The notes under the pieces are model-generated. The model saw only the letters and a program-made list of their open reading frames with translations. It searched no databases and was not told the DNA's origin. From positions 868,001 through 932,000 of the forward strand of contig CAWHZI010000016.1 in assembly GCA_963833835.1 (NCBI GenBank): DNA of 64,000 bases. The letters run 5' to 3'. Below are positions 48,370 through 56,274 of this stretch, one piece after another; the stretch's first letter is position 1; the number at the start of each line of letters is the position of its first letter. The position numbers and the translations under genes are program-made. Source of the stretch: Bog-532 sp963833835 (lineage in GTDB: Bacteria > Actinomycetota > Actinomycetes > Streptosporangiales > Streptosporangiaceae).

Positions 48370-49560
48370 TTACGCCTGGGCCCACGTCCAGGCGTAACTG
48401 CCGTCGTCGGACGCGCTGCCGCCTTCACCCAGCTCCAGCGGCCGGAACGTATCCACCATCACCGCCAGCTCGTCGAAGAACTCCGCCCCGATGCTGCGCT
48501 GGACCGCGGCCGGCTGCGGCCCGTGGCTGTGCCCGCCGGGGTGCAGGCTGACCGAGCCCGGGCCGATCCCGGAACCCTTGCGGGCCTCGTAGTTGCCGCC
48601 GCAGTAGAACATCACTTCGTCGGAGTCCACGTTCGAGTGGTAGTACGGCACGGGGATCGACAGCGGGTGATAGTCGACCTTGCGCGGCACAAAGTTGCAG
48701 ATCACGAAGCCACTGCCCTCGAACACCTGGTGCACCGGCGGCGGCTGGTGGATCCGGCCGGTGATCGGCTCGAAGTCGGCCACGTTGAACGTGTACGGGT
48801 ACAGGCAGCCGTCCCAGCCGGCCACGTCGAATGGGTGGGTGGCGTAGACGTACCGGGTGCCCACGATCTGGCCGCGGGCGGACCGGTGCTTGACCAGGAC
48901 CGGCACCTCGGTGCCCGGCTCGACCAGCGGCTCGCCCGGCCCGTGCAGGTCCCGCTCGCAGTAGGGGGAATGCTCGCCGAACTGCCCGTACCGGGACAGG
49001 TAGCGGCTGGGCGGCGCGACGTGGCCGCTGGCCTCGATCGCGTAGCAGCGCAGCGGCCCGGTACCGGCCGGGATCCAGCGCTGGGTGGTGGACCGGGGGA
49101 GGATCACGTAGTCGCCCGCCCGGACCGGCAGCGCGCCGAACGTGGTCTGCACAGTGCCCTCGCCCGCCTCGATGTAGACGCACTCGTCGCCCGCGGCGTT
49201 GCGGTACAGCGGCGAGGCCTCACCCGCGGCCACGTAGGAGATGCGCACGTCGGCGTTGCCGAGGATCAGCCGCCGCCCGGTCACCGGGTCGATGGCCTTC
49301 CAGTCCTCGCCGCCGAACAGGTCGTGCAGCCGCAGGTGCCGCGGCTTCAGCGGGTGGTTCGGCGTGGTGGCCAGGTCACCGGGATCCCAGGTGGTCGCGT
49401 CCACGATGGCCGACGGGATCCCGGTGTGGTAGAGCAGTGCGGAGTCGGAGCTGAATCCTTCCTCGCCCATCAGCTCCTCGGCGTAGAGCGATCCGTCGCT
49501 CTGGCGGTGCTGGGTGTGCCGCTTGGGCGGGATGTCGCCCACGGCGCGATAGTGGGCCAT
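48370..49560 (-). CDS. hmgA: Homogentisate 1,2-dioxygenase
   Basis: The 396-residue cupin-fold enzyme begins 'MAHYRAVGDIPPKRHTQHRQ' and holds 'PPPVHQVFEGSGFVICNFVP' and 'YYHSNVDSDEVMFYCGGNYE' with the iron His/Glu ligands, and 'HPGGHSHGPQP'. It opens the ring of homogentisate to maleylacetoacetate in tyrosine and phenylalanine degradation. Its ATG overlaps the hppD stop (TAATG), so both are expressed together. The later enzymes (maleylacetoacetate isomerase, fumarylacetoacetase) are not in the window. Confidence 0.94.
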   Translation of the reverse strand: MAHYRAVGDIPPKRHTQHRQSDGSLYAEELMGEEGFSSDSALLYHTGIPSAIVDATTWDPGDLATTPNHPLKPRHLRLHDLFGGEDWKAIDPVTGRRLILGNADVRISYVAAGEASPLYRNAAGDECVYIEAGEGTVQTTFGALPVRAGDYVILPRSTTQRWIPAGTGPLRCYAIEASGHVAPPSRYLSRYGQFGEHSPYCERDLHGPGEPLVEPGTEVPVLVKHRSARGQIVGTRYVYATHPFDVAGWDGCLYPYTFNVADFEPITGRIHQPPPVHQVFEGSGFVICNFVPRKVDYHPLSIPVPYYHSNVDSDEVMFYCGGNYEARKGSGIGPGSVSLHPGGHSHGPQPAAVQRSIGAEFFDELAVMVDTFRPLELGEGGSASDDGSYAWTWAQA

Positions 49561-50765
49561 TACAGGTTGCCTCGCTTCTCCTGCTCCCGCTCGATCGCCT
49601 CGAACAGGGCCTGGAAATTACCCTTCCCGAAGCCCAGGGAGCCGTGCCGCTCGATGAACTCGAAGAACACCGTGGGCCGGTCGCCGACGGGCTTGCCGAA
49701 GATCTGCAGCAGGTAGCCGTCCTCGTCCCGGTCGACCAGGATGCCGCGGGACTGGAGCTCGCCGATCGGGACCCGGACGTGGCCGATCCGGGCCCGCAGC
49801 TCCGGGTCGGTGTAGTAGGAGTCCGGGGTGTCGAGGAACTCCACCCCGTTGGCCCGCAGGCCGTCCACGGTGGCGATGATGTCGTTCGTGGCCAGGGCCA
49901 GGTGCTGGGCCCCCGCGCCGCGGTAGAACTCCAGGTACTCGTCGATCTGGGACTTGCGCTTGCCCACCGCCGGCTCGTTCAGCGGGAACTTGACCCGGTG
50001 GTTGCCGTTCGCCACCACCTTGCTCATCAGCGCCGAGTACTCGGTGGCGATGTCGTCGCCCACGAACTCGGCCATGTTCACGAAGCCCATGACCCGGTTG
50101 TAGAACGCCACCCACTCGTCCATGTGGCCCAGCTCGACGTTGCCGACCACGTGGTCCAGGGCCTGGAAGTAGCGCTTGGGCGCCCCGGCCGGCCGGACCA
50201 CGCTGCCGCTCCGGTAGACAAAGCCGGGCCGGTAGGGGCCGGAGTACCGGGACCGGTCGATGAGGCTGTGCCGGGTCTCGCCGTAGGCCGCGATCGCCGC
50301 CATCCTGACCGTGCCGTAGCTGTCGCTGACGTCGTGCGGTTCCGCCAGCACGGTGGCCCCCTGGGCCCGGGCGTGCGCGACGCACCGGTCCACGTCCGGC
50401 ACCTCCAGCGCGATGTCGCTGATGCCGTCGCCGTGCCGCCGCTGGTGGTCGGCCACCGGGCTGTCCGGGTCCACCGCGCCCTGGAGCACGAACCGGACCG
50501 CCCCGCTGCGCAGCACGTAGGCGTGATGATCCCGGTTGCCGGTCTCCGGCCCGGAGTAGGCCACCAGCTCCATGCCGTAGGCCAGCTGGTAGGCCAGCGC
50601 GGCCTGGGTGGCGTTGCCGACCGCCCACACCACCGCGTCCCACCCGGTGACCGGGAACGGGTCGCTTTCGGCGTCGTACTCGACCAGGCCCACGAGCTGC
50701 CGGAGCTGGGCCAGGCTGAGGTCAGCGAGCTGTTCCTGGCTAGTCAGGTCAAAGTCGATGCTCAT
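49560..50765 (-). CDS. hppD: 4-hydroxyphenylpyruvate dioxygenase
   Basis: The start is ATG 50765 ('MSIDFDLTSQEQLADLSLAQ'); 401 residues, two vicinal-oxygen-chelate domains. Iron ligands are in 'LDHVVGNVELGHMDEWVAFY', 'AQHLALATNDIIATVDGLR' and the C-terminal 'TVFFEFIERHGSLGFGKGNF'. It converts 4-hydroxyphenylpyruvate to homogentisate. The divergent neighbour is an Lrp/AsnC regulator with a dyad between, suggesting amino-acid-responsive control. Confidence 0.95.
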   Translation of the reverse strand: MSIDFDLTSQEQLADLSLAQLRQLVGLVEYDAESDPFPVTGWDAVVWAVGNATQAALAYQLAYGMELVAYSGPETGNRDHHAYVLRSGAVRFVLQGAVDPDSPVADHQRRHGDGISDIALEVPDVDRCVAHARAQGATVLAEPHDVSDSYGTVRMAAIAAYGETRHSLIDRSRYSGPYRPGFVYRSGSVVRPAGAPKRYFQALDHVVGNVELGHMDEWVAFYNRVMGFVNMAEFVGDDIATEYSALMSKVVANGNHRVKFPLNEPAVGKRKSQIDEYLEFYRGAGAQHLALATNDIIATVDGLRANGVEFLDTPDSYYTDPELRARIGHVRVPIGELQSRGILVDRDEDGYLLQIFGKPVGDRPTVFFEFIERHGSLGFGKGNFQALFEAIEREQEKRGNL

Positions 50766-50853
50766 GACCGCATCAGAACTCGCCCGTCCGTAGCTGCGCA
50801 ACAATGCCGTTCTGAGCTGACCATGTTGGGCAACCTGACCGGATGTACGGCAC

Positions 50854-50880
50854 AATAGCTATACAGATTGGCTAGTTATT
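50854..50880. promoter_or_regulatory. Lrp/AsnC-type operator candidate
   Basis: AATAGCTA (50854-50861) and TAGTTATT (50873-50880) form an imperfect inverted repeat (7 of 8 matched) separated by 11 A/T-rich bases. It lies just before the Lrp gene and upstream of hppD. Confidence 0.55.
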
Positions 50881-50896
50881 TGCCCCGGAGATGGTC

Positions 50897-51421
50897 ATGG
50901 CCGACGAACCCGTGCTCGACCCGCTGGACCTGGCCCTGCTGACCGCCCTGCGGCGCAGCCCGCGGGCGGGCATCCTGGAGCTGTCCCGGCTGGTCCGGGT
51001 GGCCCGGGCCACGGTGCAGTCCCGCCTGGAGCGACTGGAGCGGGCCGGCGTGGTCACCGGGTACGGCCCGGACATTGACATCGCCGCGGCCGGCTACCCG
51101 GTGCAGGCGTTCGTCACCCTGGAGATCGCCCAGGGCTCGCTGGACAAGCTCCACCAGGACCTGTCCTCGATCCCGGGCGTGCTGGAGGCCTACGCCACCA
51201 CCGGCACCGCCGACGTGCTGTGCCGGGTGGCGGCCTCCTCCAACACCGAGCTGCAGCAGATCCTGCTGCAGCTCAACGCGTCAGCCTGGGTGGCCCGGTC
51301 CACCAGCGCCGTGCTGCTGTCCACGGTGATCGAGCCCCGGGTCATGCCGTTGCTGGCGTCCCGCCCGCGGGCGTCGTCCACCCGCGCCCCGGCCTTCCGC
51401 CGGGCGCGAGATGGCGGTTAG
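50897..51421 (+). CDS. Lrp/AsnC-family transcriptional regulator
   Basis: The helix-turn-helix 'LDPLDLALLTALRRSPRAGI' and 'LELSRLVRVARATVQSRLER' is followed by the RAM ligand-binding domain ('VQAFVTLEIAQGSLDKLHQD', 'GVLEAYATTGTADVLCRVAA'). Of two in-frame ATGs (50891 and 50897), the second is preferred because GGAG lies 6 nt before it, whereas it abuts the first. It diverges from hppD-hmgA and probably senses an aromatic amino acid or related keto acid. Its stop overlaps the DUF6893-like gene by 4 bp. Confidence 0.9.
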   Translation: MADEPVLDPLDLALLTALRRSPRAGILELSRLVRVARATVQSRLERLERAGVVTGYGPDIDIAAAGYPVQAFVTLEIAQGSLDKLHQDLSSIPGVLEAYATTGTADVLCRVAASSNTELQQILLQLNASAWVARSTSAVLLSTVIEPRVMPLLASRPRASSTRAPAFRRARDGG

Positions 51422-51690
51422 GCCGCTAACGACCGCCGGGCTTCGCCCGGAAGAGTCTCCAGCGTCTGCACCGGGCCGCCCCCGCGGGAGGCCGAGTCGA
51501 AGTCGCCGGTGCCGTCCGGGACCGCGTGCGCGGCATCGGAGTAGGCAGTTGCCCCCCCGGCTGGGACCGCCTCCGGGTGACCGGAGCTGATGAGCCGGAT
51601 CTGGGCGTAGCGCTTGGCGTCAGGGAAACTCAGGACGGCCAGTGCGCCGAGAGCGGCGGGCGCCACGAACTTCAGCAGTTTGCCGATCAT
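51418..51690 (-). CDS. Small membrane-anchored hypothetical protein (DUF6893-like)
   Basis: ATG 51690 is preferred over the upstream 51720 because AAGGAGGG lies 5 nt before it. The 90-residue product has one N-terminal hydrophobic segment ('LLKFVAPAALGALAVLSF') followed by 'PDAKRYAQIRLIS', the pattern of short actinobacterial proteins catalogued as DUF6893, and a Gly/Asp/Ala-rich tail. Function unknown. It diverges from nhaA and converges on the Lrp gene. Confidence 0.65.
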   Translation of the reverse strand: MIGKLLKFVAPAALGALAVLSFPDAKRYAQIRLISSGHPEAVPAGGATAYSDAAHAVPDGTGDFDSASRGGGPVQTLETLPGEARRSLAA

Positions 51691-51744
51691 CCGTGCCCTC
51701 CTTACCGAGGGGTTAGTCACATCTTTCCCGTGTGAAGCAAAAGT

Positions 51745-51757
51745 TAAGCTTCATGCC
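51745..51757 (+). promoter_or_regulatory. Leaderless -10 element of nhaA
   Basis: TAAGCT (51745-51750) is followed by exactly 7 nt and ATG 51758. There is no Shine-Dalgarno upstream of this ATG. Confidence 0.5.
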
Positions 51758-53728
51758 ATGACGGAATCGCGGATCCCGGCCGTCCGGCAGATCGGGTCCA
51801 CGCTCTGGGCCCGCGAGGTCACGCCGCTGCGCCGGTTCCTGCGCACCGAGACCGGTAGCGCCGCGTTCCTGCTCGGCGCGACCGTGGCCGCGCTGGTCTG
51901 GGTGAACATCAGCGCCCGGTCGTACGAGTCGTTCTGGCACACCACGCTGTCGGTCCACCTCGGCCACGTCGGCCTGTCCCAGGACCTGCACGGCTGGGTC
52001 AACTCCGGCCTGATGACGTTCTTCTTCCTGGTCGTGGCGCTGGAGGCCCGGCGCGAGTTCGACATGGGCGAGCTGCGCGAACGCAGCCGGCTCGCACTGC
52101 CCCTGGTGGCCGGGCTGGGCGGGATGATCGTCCCGGTGCTGATCTACCTGGCTTTCACCGCCGGGAAGCCGTCGGCGCACGGCTGGGGCGTCGCGATGTC
52201 CACCGACACCGCGTTCGCGCTGGGCGCGCTGGCCCTGATCGGGCCCAACCTGCCCGACCGGGTGCGCACCTACCTGCTCACGTTCTCGGTCGTCGACGAC
52301 GTGGCCAGCATCGTGGTCATCGCCGTGGTCTACAGCGGCCAGGTGCACGTCACGCCGCTGATCATCGGGGTGCTGCTGCTGGCCTTCGAGGCGCTGCTGC
52401 GCTTCCGCGGCATCCGGTTCGGGGCCCTGCACCTGCTGATCGGGGTGGCCGCCTGGATCGCGGTGTACGAATCAGGCCTGGACCCGGTCACGGTCGGCCT
52501 GGTCATGGGCCTGCTGGCCTACGCCCGGCCCGCCGCCCGCTCGGACCTGGAGCAGGCCACCGACCTGTTCCGGCTGTTCCGCGAGCAGCCCACGGCCGAG
52601 CTGGCCCGGTCCGCGGCCGGGGGCGTGCAGGCCGCGCTGTCGCCCAACGACACGCTGGAGGCCAGGTTCCACCCTTGGACCAGCTACGTCATCGTCCCGC
52701 TGTTCGCGCTGTCCAACGCGGACATCGTGATCACCGGGAGCTTCCTGGCCAAGGCCTACACCTCCGCCGTCACGCTCGGCATCCTGGTTGGCTACGTGGT
52801 CGGCAAACCGCTCGGGACCGGGCTCGGGGCCGTCTTGGTGACCAAGCTCAGCAAGGGCCGGGTGCGGCCGCCGATCGGCTGGGCCGCGGTGGCCGGCACC
52901 GGGGCCATCGCCGGCGTCGGCTTCACCGTCGCGCTCCTCATCGCCTCGCTGGCGTTCTCCGGTGACGTGCTGCAGGAGGCCAAGCTCGGGGTGCTGTCCG
53001 CGGTGCTGGTCGCCTCCGGGCTGAGCTGGGCGGTGTTCAAGGTCGTGGCCAGGCTGCCCAAGCGGCTGAAGCTCCTGGCCCTGCTGGGCACGTCCGACAG
53101 CATCACCGACCTGGCCGTGGCGGTGGACCCGCGCCGCGACCACCTGCGCGGTCCGGCCGCCTCGCCGGTGACGGTGGTCGAGTACGGCGACTTCGAGTGC
53201 CCCTACTGCGGCCAGGCCGAGCCGGTGGTGCGCAAGCTGCTGGGCGCCTTCGGTGACGTCCGCTACGTGTGGCGGCACCTGCCGCTGACCGACGTGCACC
53301 CGCACGCCCAGCTCGCGGCCGAGGGGGCCGAGGCCGCCGCCGCGCAGGAGGCGTTCTGGCCCATGCACGACCTGCTGCTGGACCATCAGGGCGCGCTGAC
53401 CGCCCGGGACCTGCTCGAGTACGCCGGCCAGCTCGACCTGGACCTGAACCAGTTCCGTTCCAACCTGCGCACCCACACCGGGGCGGGCCACGTGGCCGAG
53501 GACGTGGACTCGGCCGACCTGTCCGGTGTGTCCGGCACGCCGACGTTCTTCATCAACGGCATGCGGCACTACGGCGCGTACGACATCGACTCACTGTCGG
53601 CTGCGGTCCGCACGGCCCGGGGCCGCGCCCTGCTGGGGGAGCCCCCCATGGCCAGCCACGCCGAAGATCCGGTCGTGGCCGAACCCGTACCAGCGGGCGG
53701 GCCGGAGCCGGTGCCCGAGCCGGAGTGA
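51758..53728 (+). CDS. nhaA: NhaA Na+/H+ antiporter fused to a DsbA-like thioredoxin domain
   Basis: The 656-residue protein has two parts. Residues 1-440 are NhaA: about twelve helices, 'ALEARREFDMGEL', 'AMSTDTAFALGALALIGPNL' and 'TFSVVDDVASIVVIAVVYSG', containing the paired transport aspartates. Residues 460-620 are a Thioredoxin_4/DsbA-like domain with the redox motif in 'VEYGDFECPYCGQAEPVVRK' and 'GVSGTPTFFINGM' (cis-Pro loop). The C-terminal 30 residues are Pro/Glu-rich. It exchanges Na+ for H+ at the membrane; the thioredoxin domain may be a redox or folding module. ATG 51758 follows a leaderless -10 element. NhaA-thioredoxin fusions are known in actinobacteria but their role is unclear. 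Confidence 0.92.
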   Translation: MTESRIPAVRQIGSTLWAREVTPLRRFLRTETGSAAFLLGATVAALVWVNISARSYESFWHTTLSVHLGHVGLSQDLHGWVNSGLMTFFFLVVALEARREFDMGELRERSRLALPLVAGLGGMIVPVLIYLAFTAGKPSAHGWGVAMSTDTAFALGALALIGPNLPDRVRTYLLTFSVVDDVASIVVIAVVYSGQVHVTPLIIGVLLLAFEALLRFRGIRFGALHLLIGVAAWIAVYESGLDPVTVGLVMGLLAYARPAARSDLEQATDLFRLFREQPTAELARSAAGGVQAALSPNDTLEARFHPWTSYVIVPLFALSNADIVITGSFLAKAYTSAVTLGILVGYVVGKPLGTGLGAVLVTKLSKGRVRPPIGWAAVAGTGAIAGVGFTVALLIASLAFSGDVLQEAKLGVLSAVLVASGLSWAVFKVVARLPKRLKLLALLGTSDSITDLAVAVDPRRDHLRGPAASPVTVVEYGDFECPYCGQAEPVVRKLLGAFGDVRYVWRHLPLTDVHPHAQLAAEGAEAAAAQEAFWPMHDLLLDHQGALTARDLLEYAGQLDLDLNQFRSNLRTHTGAGHVAEDVDSADLSGVSGTPTFFINGMRHYGAYDIDSLSAAVRTARGRALLGEPPMASHAEDPVVAEPVPAGGPEPVPEPE

Positions 53729-53790
53729 TCCGGCCCGGGCCCCGGTTGTCAGCTAGCACCGCTGGTCAGCCAGCCCGGCCCGCCAGCCCG

Positions 53791-54288
53791 TCAGTTGTAG
53801 CGGCGCCCGGCTTCGTCTTCGCTCTCGACGTGCACCGCGGCCTCCTCGGCTCCGGCCGCGCCCGCGTCGATGCCGACGTCCTGGGCGACCAGGTCCGATT
53901 CGGTGTCGGTGTGCGCGCCTTCGTCCTCCGCGACCAGCCGCCCGGACCTGGGATCGGCCTCGTCGGTCTCCTCGAGGTACTCGTCCTCGCTGTCGGCCTC
54001 CTCGTCCTCGGCTTGCGCCTTGGCGTAGGGGTCGACGTCGGGTGTCTCCTCGGCCAGCAGCTGGTCGAGGGACTCGCCCTCTTCTTCCTCTTCCTCGGTG
54101 GTGCCGAACCGGTCCGCGCCGTAGTAGCGGTCGGTCGGGAGGATGCCGGTGTCGAGCGGATCCGAAGTGGGGCCGTCCTCCAGCGAATCCGATCCCTCGA
54201 TGACGCCGTCGTTCTCGGCGCCGATCGTCATTTCGTCGGCCTGATCGAGACCCGTCGGGTCATCAGGCCCGTCGTACGACTGCGACAT
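53791..54288 (-). CDS. DUF5709 acidic protein
   Basis: The 165-residue, very acidic protein carries the DUF5709 segments 'DPLDTGILPTDRYYGADRFG', 'GESLDQLLAEETPDV', 'RSGRLVAEDEGAHTDTESDL' and 'DVGIDAGAAGAEEAAVHV'. It is likely unstructured in the first half. Function unknown; the family is actinobacteria-specific and may relate to stress. It ends 60 bp from nhaA's stop (convergent) and its upstream region holds the 14-bp repeat array. Confidence 0.87.
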   Translation of the reverse strand: MSQSYDGPDDPTGLDQADEMTIGAENDGVIEGSDSLEDGPTSDPLDTGILPTDRYYGADRFGTTEEEEEEGESLDQLLAEETPDVDPYAKAQAEDEEADSEDEYLEETDEADPRSGRLVAEDEGAHTDTESDLVAQDVGIDAGAAGAEEAAVHVESEDEAGRRYN

Positions 54289-54340
54289 AACGGGTGTTAT
54301 CTCCCTCGTGCCGGGATGTTGGGTGTCCTAGATCTGCCCA

Positions 54341-54410
54341 GACAGTGCTGGCTAGACAGTGCTTGCTAGACAGTGCTGGCTAGACAGTGCTTGCTAGACA
54401 GTGCTGCCTA
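54341..54410. repeat. 14-bp tandem repeat array
   Basis: Five adjacent units of GACAGTGCTKGCTA; the K position reads G,T,G,T in the first four units and the fifth varies (GCTGCCTA). The alternation implies a 28-bp higher-order unit. It lies between the divergent-upstream side of DUF5709 and the 3' end of DUF3072. Confidence 0.9.
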
Positions 54411-54437
54411 AGACAGGCAAGGGTATACCCGGTGCGG

Positions 54438-54635
54438 TCAGGCCTCCTTGAGGCGCTGGCTCAGGTCCTGCAGCCGGTCGATCAGCTCCGAGGCCTCCGC
54501 CTTGGACAGACCCTCGGGTACGTCCTCGTCGGCCTCGCGTGCCAGGGTGTGCAGGTAGGACTCCTGCGGCCCGGTCATCGGCTCGTCACCGGTGGTCCAG
54601 GTCTCCGGGTCCTTCTCCACTGGTCCGTGGCTCAT
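54438..54635 (-). CDS. DUF3072 small protein
   Basis: The 65-residue protein ('MSHGPVEKDPETWTTGDEPM', 'GPQESYLHTLAREADEDVPE', 'LSKAEASELIDRLQDLSQRL') matches DUF3072, whose members are short, acidic and of unknown function. ATG 54635 has AAAGGA 6 nt upstream. A LexA-type box lies 13 bp further upstream, so the gene may be induced by DNA damage. A longer start at 54695 would place the box inside the coding region. Confidence 0.8.
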   Translation of the reverse strand: MSHGPVEKDPETWTTGDEPMTGPQESYLHTLAREADEDVPEGLSKAEASELIDRLQDLSQRLKEA

Positions 54636-54648
54636 AGTCAATCCTTTC

Positions 54649-54664
54649 TCGAACGTATATTCGA
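54649..54664. promoter_or_regulatory. LexA/SOS box candidate upstream of DUF3072
   Basis: TCGAAC-GTAT-ATTCGA, one change from TCGAAC(N4)GTTCGA. The variant base is the same as in the box at the HNH gene. It could also influence the divergent GCS2 gene 128 bp away. Confidence 0.7.
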
Positions 54665-54791
54665 GCTTACTCGCACTCTGTCGGCCTACCCGCATCCGCC
54701 GGGGTCAATCCCGATGTTTCCGGACGTTGGTACCGGCGATACCGCAGGCAGCGATCCGCGGTTGCGGCTCGCCCGGCGACGAAGGAGATCG

Positions 54792-56021
54792 ATGCGGACC
54801 TTTGGGGTCGAGGAAGAGCTGCTGCTCGTCGACGTGGACACCGGGGTTCCTGTTGCGCTGGCTGACCTGGTGACCCGGCCCGAGACCGACGACGATTCCC
54901 CCGCCCCCTCCAGTGCCAGCTCATCCGGGCCGTCCACGGTGCCCGCAGTCACCTCCCCGGGCGGCGCCATGAGCGTCGGGGTCGGGGTCCGGGATGCGCC
55001 GGTCCAGGCCAGCGACGAACTATCCGACGACCGGCCCGTTCACGAAATGCAGCGGGAGCAGATCGAGACCGGCACTTCGGTCTGCTCCTCGCTGGACGAG
55101 CTGGTCGGCCAGCTGGTCGAGCGGCGCAGCGTCGCGGCCCAGGCCGCGCACCGCATCGGGGCCGAAGTGGCCGCCCTGGCCACCTCGCCACTGCCGATCG
55201 AGCCCTCGGTCACGCGCGAGGACCGGTACGAGCGGATGACCGAGCTGTACGCGATGACGGCCCAGGAGCAGCTCACCTGCGGCTGCCACGTTCACGTCAG
55301 CATCGAGTCGGAGGAGGAGGGGGTGGCCGTGCTGGACCGGATCAGGCCCTGGCTGCCGCCCCTGCTGGCGCTGACGGGCAACTCCCCGTTCTGGCACGGC
55401 CGCGACACCGGCTACAACAGCTACCGGCGGCAGGTGTGGGGCCGTTGGCCGTCGTCCGGGCCGACCGAGCTGTTCGGCACGCCCGAGGCCTACCACGCCA
55501 CGGTGGACGCCATGCTGGGCACGGGCACGCTGATCGACGAGGGCATGGTCTACTTCGACGTCCGGCTGTCCCGGCACTACCCGACGGTGGAGGTCCGGGT
55601 GGCCGACGTCTGCCTGCGGGTCAACGACGCGGTGCTGCTGGCATCCCTGGTCCGGGCGCTGGTGGAGACCGCGGCCCGCGACTGGCGGCTGGGCAAGCCC
55701 CCGGTCGCGGTCCGGCTGGAGACGCTGAACCTGGCCTACTGGCGGGCCAGCCGGTCCGGGCTGGAGGACCAGCTGATCCACCCGGTCACCGGCCGGGCCG
55801 CGCCGGCCGAGAACGTGCTGCGGGCCCTGCTGCGGCACATCGGCAGCGCGCTGGACGAGGCCGAGGCCGCCACCGACCGCCCGGGTATCACCACCGACCT
55901 GCTGCAGACCCTGCTGGCCCGGGGCAATGGGGCCAGCCAGCAGCGCCGCGTCTTCGCCGAGTCCGGCGACCTGCCCGCCGTGGTCCGCAACGCGGTCGCG
56001 CACACCCTGACCGTGGAGTGA
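54792..56021 (+). CDS. Glutamate-cysteine ligase family 2 (GCS2, YbdK-like)
   Basis: Start ATG 54792 follows AAGGAGATCG closely; 409 residues. The GCS2 fold is shown by 'RTFGVEEELLLVDVDTGVPV', 'HEMQREQIETGTSVCSSLDE', 'CGCHVHVSIESEEEGVAVLD', 'ALTGNSPFWHGRDTGYNSYR' and 'TVEVRVADVCLRVNDAVLLA'. Family members are weak glutamate-cysteine ligases; in actinobacteria, which use mycothiol, the true product is uncertain. A Ser/Pro-rich insert of about 45 residues (35-80) interrupts the early domain and is not usual for the family. Confidence 0.88.
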   Translation: MRTFGVEEELLLVDVDTGVPVALADLVTRPETDDDSPAPSSASSSGPSTVPAVTSPGGAMSVGVGVRDAPVQASDELSDDRPVHEMQREQIETGTSVCSSLDELVGQLVERRSVAAQAAHRIGAEVAALATSPLPIEPSVTREDRYERMTELYAMTAQEQLTCGCHVHVSIESEEEGVAVLDRIRPWLPPLLALTGNSPFWHGRDTGYNSYRRQVWGRWPSSGPTELFGTPEAYHATVDAMLGTGTLIDEGMVYFDVRLSRHYPTVEVRVADVCLRVNDAVLLASLVRALVETAARDWRLGKPPVAVRLETLNLAYWRASRSGLEDQLIHPVTGRAAPAENVLRALLRHIGSALDEAEAATDRPGITTDLLQTLLARGNGASQQRRVFAESGDLPAVVRNAVAHTLTVE

Positions 56022-56041
56022 GCCCCTTAAATCCCGGAAAC

Positions 56042-56248
56042 TCAGTCGGTCGCCAGGATCAGGTCGGACGCCTTGACCACCACGGTGACCACGGAGCCTT
56101 CCTTCAGCTCGAGTTCGCGTGCGGCTTCCACCGTGATCGACGCGACCAGCCGGGTGCCGCAGGCGTCCATCTCCACGTTGGCCGTGGCCTCGCCGAAGTT
56201 GATACCCGTGACCCGGGCCGGGATCTTGTTCCTGGCGCTTAGCTTCAT
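56042..56248 (-). CDS. Mop / TOBE molybdate-binding small protein
   Basis: The 68-residue protein is a single molbindin domain: 'MKLSARNKIPARVTGINFGE', 'TRLVASITVEAARELEL' and 'SVVTVVVKASDLIL'. Such Mop proteins bind molybdate as oligomers. ATG 56248 follows AGGGGA with 5 nt spacing and gives the classic family length; an in-frame GTG at 56278 that overlaps the MreB stop (GTGA) is an alternative with a ten-residue extension. No molybdate transporter or cofactor gene is adjacent. Confidence 0.88.
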   Translation of the reverse strand: MKLSARNKIPARVTGINFGEATANVEMDACGTRLVASITVEAARELELKEGSVVTVVVKASDLILATD

Positions 56249-56274
56249 CTCGTTCCCCTCGCTGGTGGCCGGCG

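Noticed and set aside
54341..54410. 14-bp array considered as a CRISPR or an attachment site
   Set aside because: No spacers, no integrase, no target-site duplication or tRNA nearby.
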